Of a stretch of DNA of 64,000 bases, positions 13,001 through 28,000 are shown in pieces. The stretch covers positions 196,501 through 260,500 of the forward strand of contig CAJQUW010011313.1 in NCBI GenBank assembly GCA_907163375.1, given 5' to 3'. A program made the translations under genes and the position numbers. This DNA comes from Prostheceraeus crozeri. Its lineage: Eukaryota > Platyhelminthes > Polycladida > Euryleptidae. Each line of letters opens with the position of its first letter. The stretch's first letter is position 1. Under the pieces are notes generated by a model. That model had not been told where the DNA came from. It did not search any database and was given only the letters and a program-made list of their open reading frames with translations.

Positions 13001-16000
13001 GATGAGTGCAACTACAGCCTGCATTCTCGCTTTCTCACAACCTTTGCAAACCAAAAAAGAGTTGATACTTTCAAATAAGATTTAAATTTATCTTATTTTG
13101 GTGATCAAAATTTTCATTTAATTCCCATGGGATTCCCATGACCTGAAGCAAGATTCCCATCTCATGGGAATTCCCATTCCCACGGCAAGCCTGGTATCTA
13201 GGCTTATTATATAATTGCTGTTAGCTGATGGATGACAGGTTTACATGCTCTCAATTTTGTTCATAGATTTATTATTGCTGTGTAAGTGCTGATTTCAGAT
13301 TTTGTTTTGTAAATTCAGTCCATGTAGAAGAAATATATTGTTCAAAAAGACAGTTCATTTTTTGATTTTCTATGAATGAATTAGTTGGCTGTATTTATTC
13401 ATAAAACATACGTTTTGTTACAATAATGTTGTCGAACTTAATTTGATGCTGTATCATATTCAACAAGATCAAAGGTCGTAATACAGCTTTGAATTAAGAA
13501 AAATAGATTTCAATTCATCAGGACGAATGATGTTCTTGTAGTTTTATCTAGAAGAATTCAAATTAAGTGGTTTCACTTTTTGACTTTCATTCTAAATGTG
13601 TTACAATAATTTGTGATCAAAGGCACTGCTCTAAAATGAAGAGCTTTATTACACTTTCTAAAGTTTTATTGCATCAATGTTTTTTTTTCAGTGTGAGGCC
13701 TTGTATCTGTACGGCGTTATGCTTATGACTGTTGACAGTAAAATCGATGGTCCTGTGCGAGAGCGGATGTTGGTCTCGTATCATCGATATTCAGCCCACA
13801 ATTCAGCTATCAATTCGAATATTGACGATGTTTGTAACCTCATGCGCAACACTGGTTTTTCTGCGAACCCATACAAGCGTCCTTCGGGATATCCTGAAAG
13901 TTTCTTTGGGTAAGACGTGCTTTGATCTTTGAGAATATTTTAATCTGTGAAGCTGAGTGCTTTGACAATGTCTAGCACGACCAGACACTGTTGAAACGTT
14001 TTGATGGCTTCAGTTCGGATGATATTCTTATCGAAAATGTTCTCGTAGATACTAGACATCGAGGCTAGCAGATTTCAGGGCTATTTATCTAGTAACTAGG
14101 TCATGGAGATCTTAATGATATCAACGCGCTGTGCATGGTAAACAGTACTTGAATGTTATGTGACTTTTACATTTGGACAAAGATCAAAATGTTAGTTAGT
14201 TTAGTTGCAATTCTAAAAGATATTAAATAACTCTCAAGTGATGTGCGCAATCACATGAATAAACATTCACGTCTTGGACTTGGTGCGTAAACAACTCACT
14301 AAATTCTGAAAACATCAAAATTTGAAAATGTCTCACTATTAAATATCCTAGAAAGCCAAACAGACGTACTAGCTTCAGAAGCTTTGATGTTTCATTGATT
14401 TTGCCTTAATTGGTAAACATTGATCCTAGTAATTACATAGTGTGAGCAGTGGATAAGGCCAACTCAGTTTGTAATGGGAAATTTAACTTATCCTAAATGG
14501 CAATACCAACGGGTTGACTATTTCAGTAACACTTGCGGTATTCTATCTTAATATTGATGAATTCGCAACTGATTGAGTTCAGCTTTTTCGATACGGAGTA
14601 GTAGCAGTATGCGCAATTTTTTTTACAGAATTTTCACCCCTAGCACAGCTGCTAGCCATGAACAAAGCTAGGGGTTACTGAATGAAAAAGTAATAAATCA
14701 TATTATTTGAAATAAATACTGTACAAGTAAAATAACAGATCTTCCAATCTGATGAAGTTTTCTCCATCATCAGAAACCCGTTCGCACGCCTCTTGAAAGT
14801 ATCAAGACTGCATTGGCCAGGGAAATTGGTCTGGGGAAGCTGATTTCAAAGCTGTGCCGTGCGAACAAAATATCTTTTTGAGCGACTGACAGTGCGTGCG
14901 CGTTCTAAGCTCACATGATAGCATGATAATATAATAAAAAATTATTCTAAGTAGTGATCAGTTTAACAGTACACATGACACACTTTCTGCAGATTTATCA
15001 ACTTCTTTTGAATAAAATACTATAAAATGACAGGAAAATAAGTCATCCGGTCATATTGCTAATTAGGGCAAGTTGCCATTAAAAACTTAATTATAAAATG
15101 AGATCAAAATAAAATTGTGTCTTTCTTTAATTCTTCAAAGATTTCAGTTCTCCAAAATATTCAATTCCTCTTATCACTCAGCGTAGGCTTCGAGTTATAC
15201 TTCTGGCAAATATTGTGTCTTCAGATCGTCATCACTCTCATACCCATCTTTTTCTTCAATTTATTCCCTTCCGTTTCCCTTCTTTCGCCTAGAACCCATC
15301 CACTTAATTGCAAAAATTGAAGAATCATATAACCCGCGTTATTTTCTAGAAAATGCGATCATCAAAATAACTCTAAGTTAACAAAAGATTGCATTTTATC
15401 AATGCACAACCGAAGCAGAAAAACTTAGTTGTTATATTCAAATTGCCATGCTTGTTTCTGTTCTAGTCTTAGTCACTAAACTGCATTTTCAAATGAATTA
15501 AATATTCAACGCTCCAAAGGAATGACATCAACTTTACCTTATCTTAAACATGATTCAATCCCATACCTTATTCGAGCATCATCAATGAATTCAGATTTGA
15601 GGTTTCGTTGCTGTGATTTCTGTTCAGAGAAGAAACGATTCAGTTTCATCAAAAGTGCTTCGACTTGCCTTTGTACCGTACTCAAAAGCAGACAGACTAA
15701 TCGTCATTTCAATGTCCCATCACGAGAGCAATATCATTGTCACCAAGCATTATTCGTATCTCTCCTTCGAAGCAAAGAAAGAATGCGTGGGTGATCAGAA
15801 ATTCTTTGAAACTAATCATATTTCATCCCACGTGGCAGACGAGACAGCGGTGTGTATGAAATTCATGTTTTCAGTGAGTTTTTACAAGGGAACTTGATTG
15901 GATAAAAAAATCGACTTACTTCATGATACATATATTCGAATGCCAAACACATAAAATCAATTTTTATCTCTTGGAGCCAATGTCTTAAGTCAACATCAGG

Positions 16001-19000
16001 ATCGCGAAGGAGACGCAGATTACCAGGAGATCTGTGGACTCCGCATTGCGAGATGATGTGCTCCACTGTTTGAGCTGAATGACCACAAGTACAGGAGGCG
16101 GACTTTCGAAAGTCCCATCGCTGGAGGGTGGCGGTCACGCGTGCGGTGTTGGAGTGGAGTCGGTTCAGTCGGAACCATTGCTTTCGAGGGAGGTCGGCTC
16201 CGGATGTAAACGATTGGTTTGGAGTTTGACTTGCTTGTTCCACATATTCAAAACATCAAAACCTTCAAGGAGGAAGCGGAACGCGTGACGTGAGAAAGGC
16301 CGTCGTGATTTCAGCTGCTGAGTTGGTGTAGCGATAATACGATGATGGAGGAGGTGATGTTGGTTGGCCTTGGCTCTTGTTGCGAGACTCATAACATGCG
16401 ACTCTCGCGGAATTGTGGGTAGCAGTCGTTAAGTGGCTCGTAGTTAAGCAGTCGTGCAGCAGTTTCACATCTTTGTTGAGGGTGTTTTCAACCTGGGACC
16501 AACTCACATTTGCCGTCAGGAGAGCCAGATCATCTGCATAGCCGTACTGCCTTGAGGTGGTTCGCGGGATGTCGCTGATGTAGATGTTGAAGAGCATCGG
16601 GGATAAACCAGATACTTGTGGTACCCCATTGCGGAGCCGTCGAAGTTCTCATTCGTCATTAGCTTAAAGCTTCGATTAGATAGGAGCTCCATGATGAATG
16701 CAACGGCATGGACATCACTCAATATCCTCAGGAGTTTGAGGTGAAGTCCTTTCAACCAGACTGTGTTATAGGTGGCGTTCATATTAACGAATACTACTCC
16801 GACTTTTTGCTTCTGTTCGAATCCTGCTTCAACATCATCAGTGAGCAGCGCAATCGGGTCGGTAGTGGAGCGACCGCGGCGGAACTCCGCCTGTTCGTGA
16901 GGAATCTTGGGATCGATAATGGGCTCGAGGCATGATGCTGCAAGCTTAATTGAAGATCAGTAAAAGCTTCTTCTCATACGTATCAGCTCCATAGGAATCA
17001 GTGGAGTCCATCTTCTTGGAAGATGAACTGAGCGTTAGTGGCAATTAGTTAGGTTAAAGATTTTAAATTGTATAAAGGAAAGTGGTTGGACAGCTTATAT
17101 GGTCAAAGCTGCTCTTTGCTGGGTTACTAAGTCTAACTTGGTGAGATATGCTCATCTGCTGAGCAGTTCCATCCGCAAGCACGCACGATGAACAGGGTAC
17201 CTATCGGTCCTGGAAATCCTGGAAAAGTCGTGGAGATTTCAAAACTATACTTGAAGGCGAGCAAACGCGATTAGGATAGGGTTGAATCCAATGGAAGAAA
17301 GTGGAAATTGGAACTCGATTTGGAGATAAAATCTATTGAAAGTCAGCGGGGGCTGTTAGATGAACCACTGGATTAAGCCACTTGATATTCGTTCGCGTTA
17401 TGTTCAGAAAGCTTCATCGCTCCTATGATTTTTGTTCTTTCAGCGAAATGCTAGTATGCATGTCGAGTGTAGGTTTATTGTGTCGTTCCAATCTCCAAAG
17501 CTTTTTTTGCTTTCATAAAATAATAAGATTTCATCAATCTTGTTGTGTACACACATTTTTCTATTAATATATTTCTATTAAATGCTGTATATCTCATCGA
17601 AAAGTATGGAAGTAATTGCTTCGCAGACACACCAAAGAATGTTATTGCTTTTAACATGATGACGTTGTGAACTATTTGATTGATTCTAGAAAATTTAGTT
17701 ATATGCACATGGATTTTATCTGTATGTCAGTTGCTTGTTGCTACCCTACCTATGTTTGTTTTTATCATCATAGTACGAGATGTTCTAAGTTTTCAGATTC
17801 TTGTTACATATTGAAGTAATGAAATATCCTTAGATCGCTTAGATGTTAACTAAATAGTTAACATTCGTTTACTACTTACAAGTTTAAAAAGTCGTGGAAT
17901 TTTTTCCCTGGGAGTGAGTAGGAACCCTGAATGAATCTTCACAGGTATGCAAAGATGCTCGGAAAGAACCTATCACAGGAGAGACTCTGCCCAGACATAT
18001 GTTCAAGATGAAGCCAGATTGGCCGTGTCGATGCGAGGATTCTGGAACCCATGAAAAGGACGTCTGTTAGCTTCAGAATCTTTCATCTTCAAGCCGCCAC
18101 CTTTTTAGAAAATGCCTTCGCTCATGTTCATGAAAATCTGAAGGAAAACGACCGCAGTCGAAGAGTAAAGTGGAGAATTCACGCCATTCATTTTTAGTGC
18201 CGTAGGTGGCATAGATCCAGAATGAAGAAATTTCACAAACAGCTGACCCAACTCATTTCTTAAAAGACCCATGAATGTTATGCACACGCTAGGGCATTCA
18301 CGTTTGCGTGTAGCGCTTATATCATTTCGTGATTGGAGGGCCTCTCCGACGAGGAATGGTCACAGGCCGTCGTCTTTTAATGATACTGACTTTGGAATAA
18401 TTGAATTACTAAATTACTATGATTTTCGTTGAAGAAATGGCCAAACATTTTTCTCATGGCTTTCATGAAGAATTTCTTTAAACATGTCTGAAGAACATTT
18501 CTACACACACTTGCAATTATAACACGTATTTATACATTATAATTTCATAAATTAGAAATTATAATTGAATGAATCTGAAAAGGTTCCTGAAAAAGTGCCA
18601 CCTGGTCTCCATGGCACACTGGTTAAGTGTTTGTCCTAGCGATCTTTCGGTCCATAGGTCGAACCCCGAAAGTGTCATTGAAAGTCGTCAGGAAGGGCAT
18701 CCGGACTAAATGATCACAACGCTTCAGATTATAGTCAGCACCGTCCAAGCCCCAGTATGGTGGAGTAGCGACGTTAAACCATCATTTATGAATCTGGAAA
18801 GGTTACTTCGAATTGTAGAAAATGATGAAAATAAAAGACAGCGAAACATAATGAAAAGTCAAGGACAATTTTTTTATATTCAGTCATGCAGCTTGGAGAA
18901 TGTGTGAACGTTCGTTCTAGGATTTTCTATTGAGTGACAAGACTTCGAAGTGAATGATGAGTAAAGAACTTTAATTTGTACGCACAGTTGTCATCATCAT

Positions 19001-22000
19001 CATCATATACGTTTTACGTCCGTTATTCCGCCGTTGGCTGGCTTGCACGATTGCCTCTGATGGCGGTTCTCCATCTGGCGCGATCCTTTGCATCTTCCTC
19101 GCAGAGACCCATTTTCTTACAGTCTGCTCGAACTGTTTCCTCCCAGGTGATTCGAGGTCGTCCTCTGGGCACTCGCCCTGGCACTTCTGACTTCCACACC
19201 TTCCTCATCCAATCATCATCTGCTTTCTTCACTACATGACCGTACCACCTCAAGCGCCTTCTTCTCATCGCTTCTTCCATTCCAATGCTAAGTTGTAGCC
19301 CATCGAAATGTCTTCGGGTAACTAATCAATTAGTTAATAACTTGATATATTGCTAAAATATGATTTGCTGATTATCATGTATTATCGCATGTACGAGTGT
19401 AACTACTCACATGTAGGAGGAAAGTAGTATAGTTCTGCTAAAATGTGGAAATATCGGTAATAAAAAAATATCTCCCAGTTCCACTTGTATTCGGTATGAG
19501 AGCGATATTTTCTTTTGTTCTGTAATGAAACTCCAATTCGTCATCAGTCACATCACCAATCATCTACTATATTAGGAAGTGATTGTGAGCCACTTGGGTA
19601 CAGCGCAATATAAATGTACTGAATAAATAAAAATAAATAAAGATATATATCACCTACGAGAGTGCTCTTCTAGCAAAGATTTTTCTACGAAAATCAAAAT
19701 TTTTCACCGACTTTCATCTACATCTAGAAAGCAATGAATGTCTTATATTATATTCATCTGTTTTCTATCTATCTAAGAAGCTTACTAGAGTGGTCTCAAC
19801 ATGTTGTTGGTATTCATAGAATCGTTCGTTAAAGAAGTGGCGTGATAAATGTAGCATTCTATGGAATCTTTATTGGACTTATATGAGACTACGCCGTCCC
19901 AATGTGGCGTTGTGCTAGTACATTGAGATAAAATTTACCGTTGTCTTTTTTGTAAAACAAAGTCTATTTTTCATTTTGTGTTGTACTTGTATTACATTAA
20001 TTTGCAAATTGTTGTTGTGCTATCGAACAAAGCTTCTGAAGCTCATGTTGTATAGAATGAGACAGTCAAAATATGTTTCCTCTGTGAAGATCCTACTTGA
20101 CACAATTAGATGGAACACAGACACAATCCACACACTTGGATTAATCTGCTGCCCTCAAGTAGGAAAGGAAATGAATTCATTGCATCAAAATTTTTGTAGA
20201 TGAAGTATTTTATTTCATGAGTCTATACTAATTGGGTGACGCCTAGTGTATGGAGAATTAGAAATTATATGCGAAATCCAAAACATCATGATGAAAGCAG
20301 TTTTCTATTACCACATTTACCATATTTCACATTACCACAATTACATAATGAATGCAGAGAAATCAATGTTAGATTAAATTGTCATGCAAAAGATCTTCGA
20401 CTAGCAGGACTCGAAACTGCGTCCTCCAGGTTATCTAGGCCCGTTGCTCTAATTGCTCTTACTAAGCTTCGCGTGATTGCATGCGACCGATAGCAATTGG
20501 AGGGATCAACGATTCACCATTACACGTTATAGACCAGTATCCTAGGGGGTTTGACTTAGCTGGAAGGGTAATCGATTTTGATACATGCAGTCTTGTAAGC
20601 CATAAGCACGTGAGAAAGTAATCGAAAGTCTTTTGAAAATTTGGTGGTGGGTTGGCTTAAGTGGACACCTTGAGGGACCGACTTCAGGTAAGCTAACTTA
20701 GCTGGAAAGGTTGCCGGTTCAAATCAAATGGAAATTGTTCATCATACTCCGCATAACACTGAATGAGTAATGTCAGACATATTTGCTGGAGGGTTGGCTC
20801 AAATAGACACCACAAAGGACTTACCTCAGGTAAGCTAACTTAGCTGGAGAGGTAATCGATTCAAACCAAGTGAAACTTGTTTATCATAGTATGGAATTGT
20901 TAAGCCATTATTACTAAACCATAGAAGTAGATAAGGATAGACTAGAATGGAAGTTTGATATCTTGCTTTTTTAATGTGCAATCTTTCCAGCTAAGTTAGC
21001 TTAGTTGAGGTTGGTTCTTTAGGGTGTCCGTTTGAGCCAACCCACCAACAAATCTCCAAAAGACTTTCGATTCCTTTCTCACACACTTATGGCCTACCAG
21101 ACTGCATGCATTAAAATATACATTGTGACCTCTCCAAGTCGGTTGAACCCCTTGGAGTCTGGTCTATTTGTTGTGATGCTCATATCAATTATAATCAACT
21201 CAACTAGTTGAAACCCCCATCTTACACGTGATTGCTACCCTAATATATTGTTCATAAAGGGCCTAATAAAGTGCATGTGTAGCTGAATGGAGAAGTCATT
21301 TTGAACATTTATATTACTGTTTCAGGAGATGAAGACAGTATCATGTATATTGTCGAAACTTTATCGGACACCACTTTTCTTGCCAGGACAATACATGAAT
21401 TCTTTCCTGCAAATTTTGCTTCCTGATAATATGAACACATAATTCATTTCACCTATCGATTTCTGAGTCATTAAATCTTTGCATAATCTGCATCATAATA
21501 TCTCATTACGGCGCAAGCTTTATTTTCCGTAATTTTTGAAAACACATGCTTTATTGCGCTTCTACTTTCAAGGTTTTAATGTAGGGATCGAACGTGCTTG
21601 GGAATTTTGCTGAGTCCGAATCCGTGCCCGGCTAATCGATTCGATAGACGACCGAACTGGACTAGGAAACTCAAATAGACAGACCGGGAACATGTGCCCG
21701 GGTATTCGGCATCATTATTATTTACTTGTCCTAACCGTACCCCTACTTTTGTCAAATTCCTCCATCTTTGCTATTCTCTGTTTCCTAAATGCCTGTGCAT
21801 ATTCACTATCCGGCCTTAGTGTTAAAGTTTGTAGAACCAGAGTTGGAACGGCCCGGGCTCGACTCACCGGTCCTCCGCGCGGGTCTGGGTCGGGACTAAA
21901 TTTTAGGGTCCATGGGTCATGTCGAGCCATGACCTGGTTTTCATCTATGACAGAATTATATATTTTTATTTATTATGATAAGTATTATGACATTTCTGTG

Positions 22001-25000
22001 TGATAGTTAAATGCTTATACTTAATTAACTGTGTCTGATTGTATGTACCTTGTCGTTTTACATACTGTACTTCAGTATATTCGTTAACATTGTATACATA
22101 TTATATTTTTATGTAGTCTACTTCACTATTTTCATTAATGAAGTACGCTTGAAAATCAATTGTTGCAAAGAAATTAGATGTACTTGTATTAGTCAGGAGT
22201 ATCCTATAGTGTACATTATATATGACGAATAAATCGCAATTGAAACTTAGCTTAACAGTGTCTACACATAAGCTTATAGAAAATAATCGCCCAAAAGAGA
22301 CAAAGTTATACTCATGAATGTAACATGAAGCTGGCGGGTCAGTAAGACATCGATCAGGATTAGGTGCAGTTAAGCTGCACAGCTCTGCACTGACTCCCTA
22401 GTGAGAAATCATCGTACGTCATTCATGGGATACCGACAATGCAATGATGTCGAACTTTGGTGAAACACAGATGCGTCACCTTGTGCTTTAAACTATTGAA
22501 GTCTTCGATGTAAGGAAGCCACTAGTCTGTTGCTATATCAATCAGTTTCTCATAGATAGATTTCACATCTGACGTGTCAATAGAGCGCATTTGTTATGGA
22601 ACTAACTTCAGAGATTTTTCGTTGAATTCAATTGTCTAGTCTCTTAGTGCATTTTTCCATTTAGCAAACCACCAGCATGTTAAAAAACTCAAAAGAGGTC
22701 AATGTAAATAATTTAATGATAGATCAGCTGGTCGACTCTAGATCATATCTAACAAATGTCGAACATAGAAGCCTCTAAAAGCATAGTTCTTTGATTAGTT
22801 AGGATGAACCATAGAATAGAATAAAATGGATGGTGGCAGTGCAATGCAGGCCTCTTTTTAGCGTCTTGCTGTCTTCGTATCGTAATGGTTGTGATAGACA
22901 TAGCTTAATAATGCTGTTCAGCAAAGAACATTGAACGCAGACCCAGACAGGCCGGGCTCGAAAACCTTATTGAAGTCTCAAATATTTCATCACTGAATGC
23001 AATATTTTGCATGAAACTAGGCCGAGAAACATGCCGCTTTTGTTTTATTTCCTGTAATTATTGTAATATCATTGAAATGACCATGTTCGAAAATAGTATT
23101 CGGGGTGCTAGTAAACGGGAAACCCTTTCTATTCGCGACGTTTCAATCATTGCCATTTACCTGATTGTTGGCTACGATGACGCGCTGGTCTTTTCGTAGC
23201 TACTTTTGAATCATGCACAATGTGCTTACATTTGAAATGTTCAGAATGCCATCTATGCACGCAATGCCAGACCAATACAGCAGCGTGAATTACAACCTGA
23301 TCAAGAATTTGTATTATAAGCAAGGAATAAAACCTTCATTAATAAGTCGGAATATTTTCGTCACCCACACTCACGATTTCATCAGAGATGTTTGTTATTC
23401 AATAACAAATGCTTGATTGTACTCATCATTTCAGGCAACAAGCTCATTTTTTCATCCGCCTATCCTATTGACCGTTTTAAGTTGTTTGTCGTTTTCTTTG
23501 CATCGTTCATTTACATATGTTCATTATTTTAACATAAATGCAGCCAGAGTGCGGAGGTGGACAAAAAGGCATCCACCTACAATATTTATGCTGTGCATCC
23601 CTAAATTATTTCTATTCAGATTCACCGTTGTACTACGCATCACTAAATTGCTAATGATGGCAACTCAATTATAGTCTTTATTTATAAAGCTGCCAATTCT
23701 ACGCTCATAGATTTATGTAATTATTTCTGGTGTAAATGTTGAGAATACAGTGATTCTGTCTTCCTTGCCATAGGTGTTTTTCTCTGGTAACAATCAAAGT
23801 GTAGCTCAAATCTGCTGTAGCATCTAAGGTTACATAGAAACTGGTGTTTTAACTGTCTGTTCAACTCTTCTCATTCGTTGATGAAGATCATACCACTACT
23901 CATTCATAATATCTCAGTAATTTTAGTGCTGGACACCTTTTTTATTGAAACTTGTAAAAGGTGAATATGATAGCTGTAAAGTACATAGCAACTAAATTAC
24001 TTATGATAGAACTTAGAAGTTTGGAGTCCAAGCTTGTCAGCAGTTTGGCAACAAAATTAACAAAATTTACAAGAATCACAATGCTAAAATTGCAAAATAG
24101 CATCTTCTGCATATTTTGTAGAAATTTGCTACTTCGCGTTTTCTGTTGGAATGGTGAAGAAATAATAATATAATAGGACGTACAAAAGTCGACTAGATGA
24201 CTAATTAGTGGTAAGATTGTTTCGAAAAATACTACGTAGACTGCTTATACTTGTACATTTTCTCCATGTCAATGGTTCCTCTTGACGCGTGAATTTGCCA
24301 ATAACTGCTCAGCTGTCAGTAATGTTCTATATCATTCCTTCTGTATCATTTCTATATCATTCCTTGAGCGAAGAGGACGAACCTATGCGACAAAGGTATC
24401 CGTCAATCGAAAATCAAATTTGAATAAAGTAGGAAAACAATGCAGGGATGATTGATGACATGTGCCTGGTATGTACTCTGTATTTTTGCAATATTTTGGT
24501 AGCATAGCTGCCTTGACACTAGACAGTTTCAGCATCTAGTGAAAGTAGATTCTAGATAAAAGCAGTTCTGTCGAGCACGCAAATATCATTTTTGATTCTT
24601 AATTTTTTTTATTTGACTGAAGTAATCAAAAAATGGTTACGATTGTTTTTCAAAAACAATTTCGGTTTTTAAAAATTGCTTTTGTAGAAAGCTCAAATTT
24701 TGATACTGCCATCAGCCAGATTGATAAAAATTTGAATTTGGCGATCGAAAATACGCAGATACTACAAGTCACAAGAAATTAGAGTCTCAATTTCCATTGT
24801 TTTTGAGCAATAGCAAAACCCCTCCTTTCCCTACGGCAAAATTTGGTTGAGGTCAACTAGAGATGAGTTGGCTGAGGCCCCTTTGTCACTGGTGTCCCTC
24901 ATGGCGGCGCTATAAGACCCCATGTGTCATTGAGCGACCCACCTCAAAAGCATTGCCCGGCGGCCTCCTTTTGTGCCTTCATATGCCTGTGTTCGCATAA

Positions 25001-28000
25001 CAAGTTGAAAACTTTCATTTTCCATAATTATTTCTGGAATGTATCTTTTTGTATTGCGACATTTTTTAATCAGCTATCATTAATTCCGCGGAGCATCTTT
25101 TGCAAGAGGAAATGCGGTGTATAAACCTCAGTGTTATTTGAGTCAGTGAAGCCATCTTTGTAGTGGATAATATTTTGCCTTATTTGTCTATTGACTTCGA
25201 CTTAGTGACACATTTTATCTCTAGTAGTATTGAGAGAAGTCTTATTTCTGATTATTTGATGAATTAGTCTTAGTAATTGTATCTTAACCAAAGTATCAGT
25301 CACTAATAGATTTGCTGCTGTTCACATCTAACCAGGCATCACGAGGAGAGGATTTTATTGATGTCGTTATCCAAATTATCGCTGCATCGCCACATTTGAT
25401 AGAAGATGGGATGTCGGATTAATCAGGCGTACATCAGATGGAACAACTAATCCGTACTTATCTCCATGACCTCAAATGAAGGATTGACCGGTCTCTAAAT
25501 CAATCAGACAATTCTTTCTTCCCGTGTGACAGTTTTTCCGCTGCAATTACTTCGAAAAAAGAATTATGAAAGGTTTTTCGATTGTATATGGAGAACACAA
25601 AACATTTCTTCTCTCCGATGATAAACAACATAATATTCCATAAATTCTCATTACTATGAAATAATGCAGTGAATCTCAGAATATTTCTGATGAAATCTGG
25701 ATGACGGAAGAATAATCACTGGATTATATGTTTCAAGAGATTTATTTCACGATTGTCTAGGTTTGAATTTACGATGTCGCATGAGGATATATGATCTTAG
25801 CGGCACAGTTGCCAGTAAGGATTGAAAGTAGAGAATCTGTGGTTTCGAAAACCAGAAAATATCAATATCTTGGTAACTGAATTATTGGTCTTTCGATCCT
25901 GTGGTCGCAGGATCGCGAATTCCCAAAAATATTGTTGGAAGTCGACAGGAACGACATTTAGAATGAAAGTAATTATGCTCCAATGACGTCAGTAGTGGCA
26001 CCAAATCTTCCTTTCAGAGCAAGGAAGGCGGCGGATATGTAACCGGTCAGAGTGTGCAAAGTAGAAAGAGTGCATTAGTCACACATTCTTTGTAGTCATG
26101 GAATAGCAGCCGTGACTCAATTATGATAGTCAATAGCGTGCATATTAATTAATTGATATAGTAATTGAATAAATAATTCCTTGCAGTGACATGCAGTCTT
26201 AACAACTTTGAAATCACTTAGCGATTTTTGGTGCATTTTGGCGCGATTTTAGCATCACTAATCCCCCATCGATGGCCTTGACATGGTCAGACTTTGCTGT
26301 AGTGCTGTAATGTTTTCAGTCCGGACGCCCTTCATGCCGACTTCCAATGACAATTTAGGAGTTGGAGTCTGGCACTAGGCTAGACATTCTTGTCAAGCAC
26401 AGGGGTCTCGAAATGCATTATATAGTAGCAAACTAGTACTTCTTGCTTGCGTTTAATCCCGCCTGGGAGCAGGGTCCGCAGGAAAAATGATGGTTTGCAG
26501 TCACTACACCCCATACTGGGGCTTGAACGGTGCTGACTTATCAGACTTTTATCTGGAGCATTGTGATCTTTTGGCCCAAATGCCCTTCCTGCCGACTTCC
26601 ACTGACACTTTCGGGGCTCGACCTCTGGACCGAAACACCGCTAGGTGAAACACTTAACCACTGTGCCACGGAGACTACAGTAGCCACGGACCACCTAGCA
26701 AACTGTTAACACATCTAAATACAAAAGTCAAAAACGTAAAACAGAAACTAAATTGATTCTAAAAACTATCATGTGTGAGTGAAGCGATTGAATTATGGCA
26801 ACAATGACCCATAAAGCATTTTCAGTTTTATGGAAATGAGCTTTCGACAATAATTCATGTCAGAAAATAATGCAAGGATTTGAGAAGGCTTTCACCAAGA
26901 TTCTTCAAATTTAATGCTTTGTTAGTACTAGAGGATTATTAATCAATAATCGAAATAACCGTGATTTTCTGGCTTCTGCTCAGTAGCAAGAGTGGAATAA
27001 TGAATACAATGCTTGACGACTAAAGTGACGAAAATCGAACTCTTAACAATTCTAACGATGAAAATGTCATGTCCGGTCAAGGGAAACGACCGAATGTTTG
27101 ACAGGAAACAGAGAAGACAGAAAGGTTTGTGACCGTTCTGCTGATGCGAAGATCCTAAGATTAAGATTTGGAGAGCGATAAGATGAATGACAGCACGCTT
27201 GTAAAATGTCATTCAATATTGAATATGAATTATGGATCTCGTAGAGATTTGAGCTCCCGCTACTGCAATTGTTGTTTGAGGTCGCGTGAGATTGATGAGG
27301 ATGTCAGTATTCTCTCTTTTATCTTCAGAAGAGTAGAGTTTGGTTATTATCACCAGCACTGAAACATCAGCGGATTTTTCCACCGCGGCGGAATTTCCGG
27401 AATTTTGACAATTTGAAAACTCCGCCGATTTACTGTTTTTGCTATTTGACGTTTTTCGTTGTAAGTATAAATATAGCATGGCCTAAAATGAAAAGAGCTT
27501 CGATGAATTTTCTCTGATTTTAAGCTTCGTTGTTCCTTTAATGTACACCGGAATCCGATAAAAATGCTTCATTTTCAGATACACATTATTATAGCGTCGA
27601 TTCGAAGTGCAGCGATTTGAAAAGTTCTCTATCTCGCAATTAGATGAATGTCATTTAGGCATCCATTAATTGATCATTTTCTGTTTTCTGTTATTGTCAC
27701 TTTAAAATATAGTAATTCGTTATGATGTGATCAGTAAAATCAGGTGTAAGGTTTTTTACAGGCAATGAAGAAAATGGAAATTGAATCCATGCGATGCGAA
27801 CAAGAAATGCATGTATGATCGTTGCTTCGGGATCCATCCCCAAATTAATGACAACAACAGGTCTGGAATTCAGGCATCAGGAATGAAATCAAGAACTTGT
27901 TGCTCAATTTCTTACATGAAGCGAAGTTTTCTACAGTGGTCGCTGTGTCAACACTGATTATAGTCATTGAAATGACTAAACATCGATCACGTTTTTTACA

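Larger units (their letters stand above)
6087..13691 (+). other. WASHC5 intron 2
   Basis: A 7.6-kb GT-AG intron. A hAT transposon relic occupies about 10427-13193. 6087-10400 has no recognised element. At 7600-8210 overlapping frames are open on both strands (minus-strand peptide with [20 protein letters not shown]), but they match no family I know. 13194-13670 is AT-rich with nothing recognised. Confidence 0.8.

Noticed and set aside
20385-20490. Functional tRNA gene
   Set aside because: Good B box but no complete cloverleaf or acceptor stem; more likely a SINE head.
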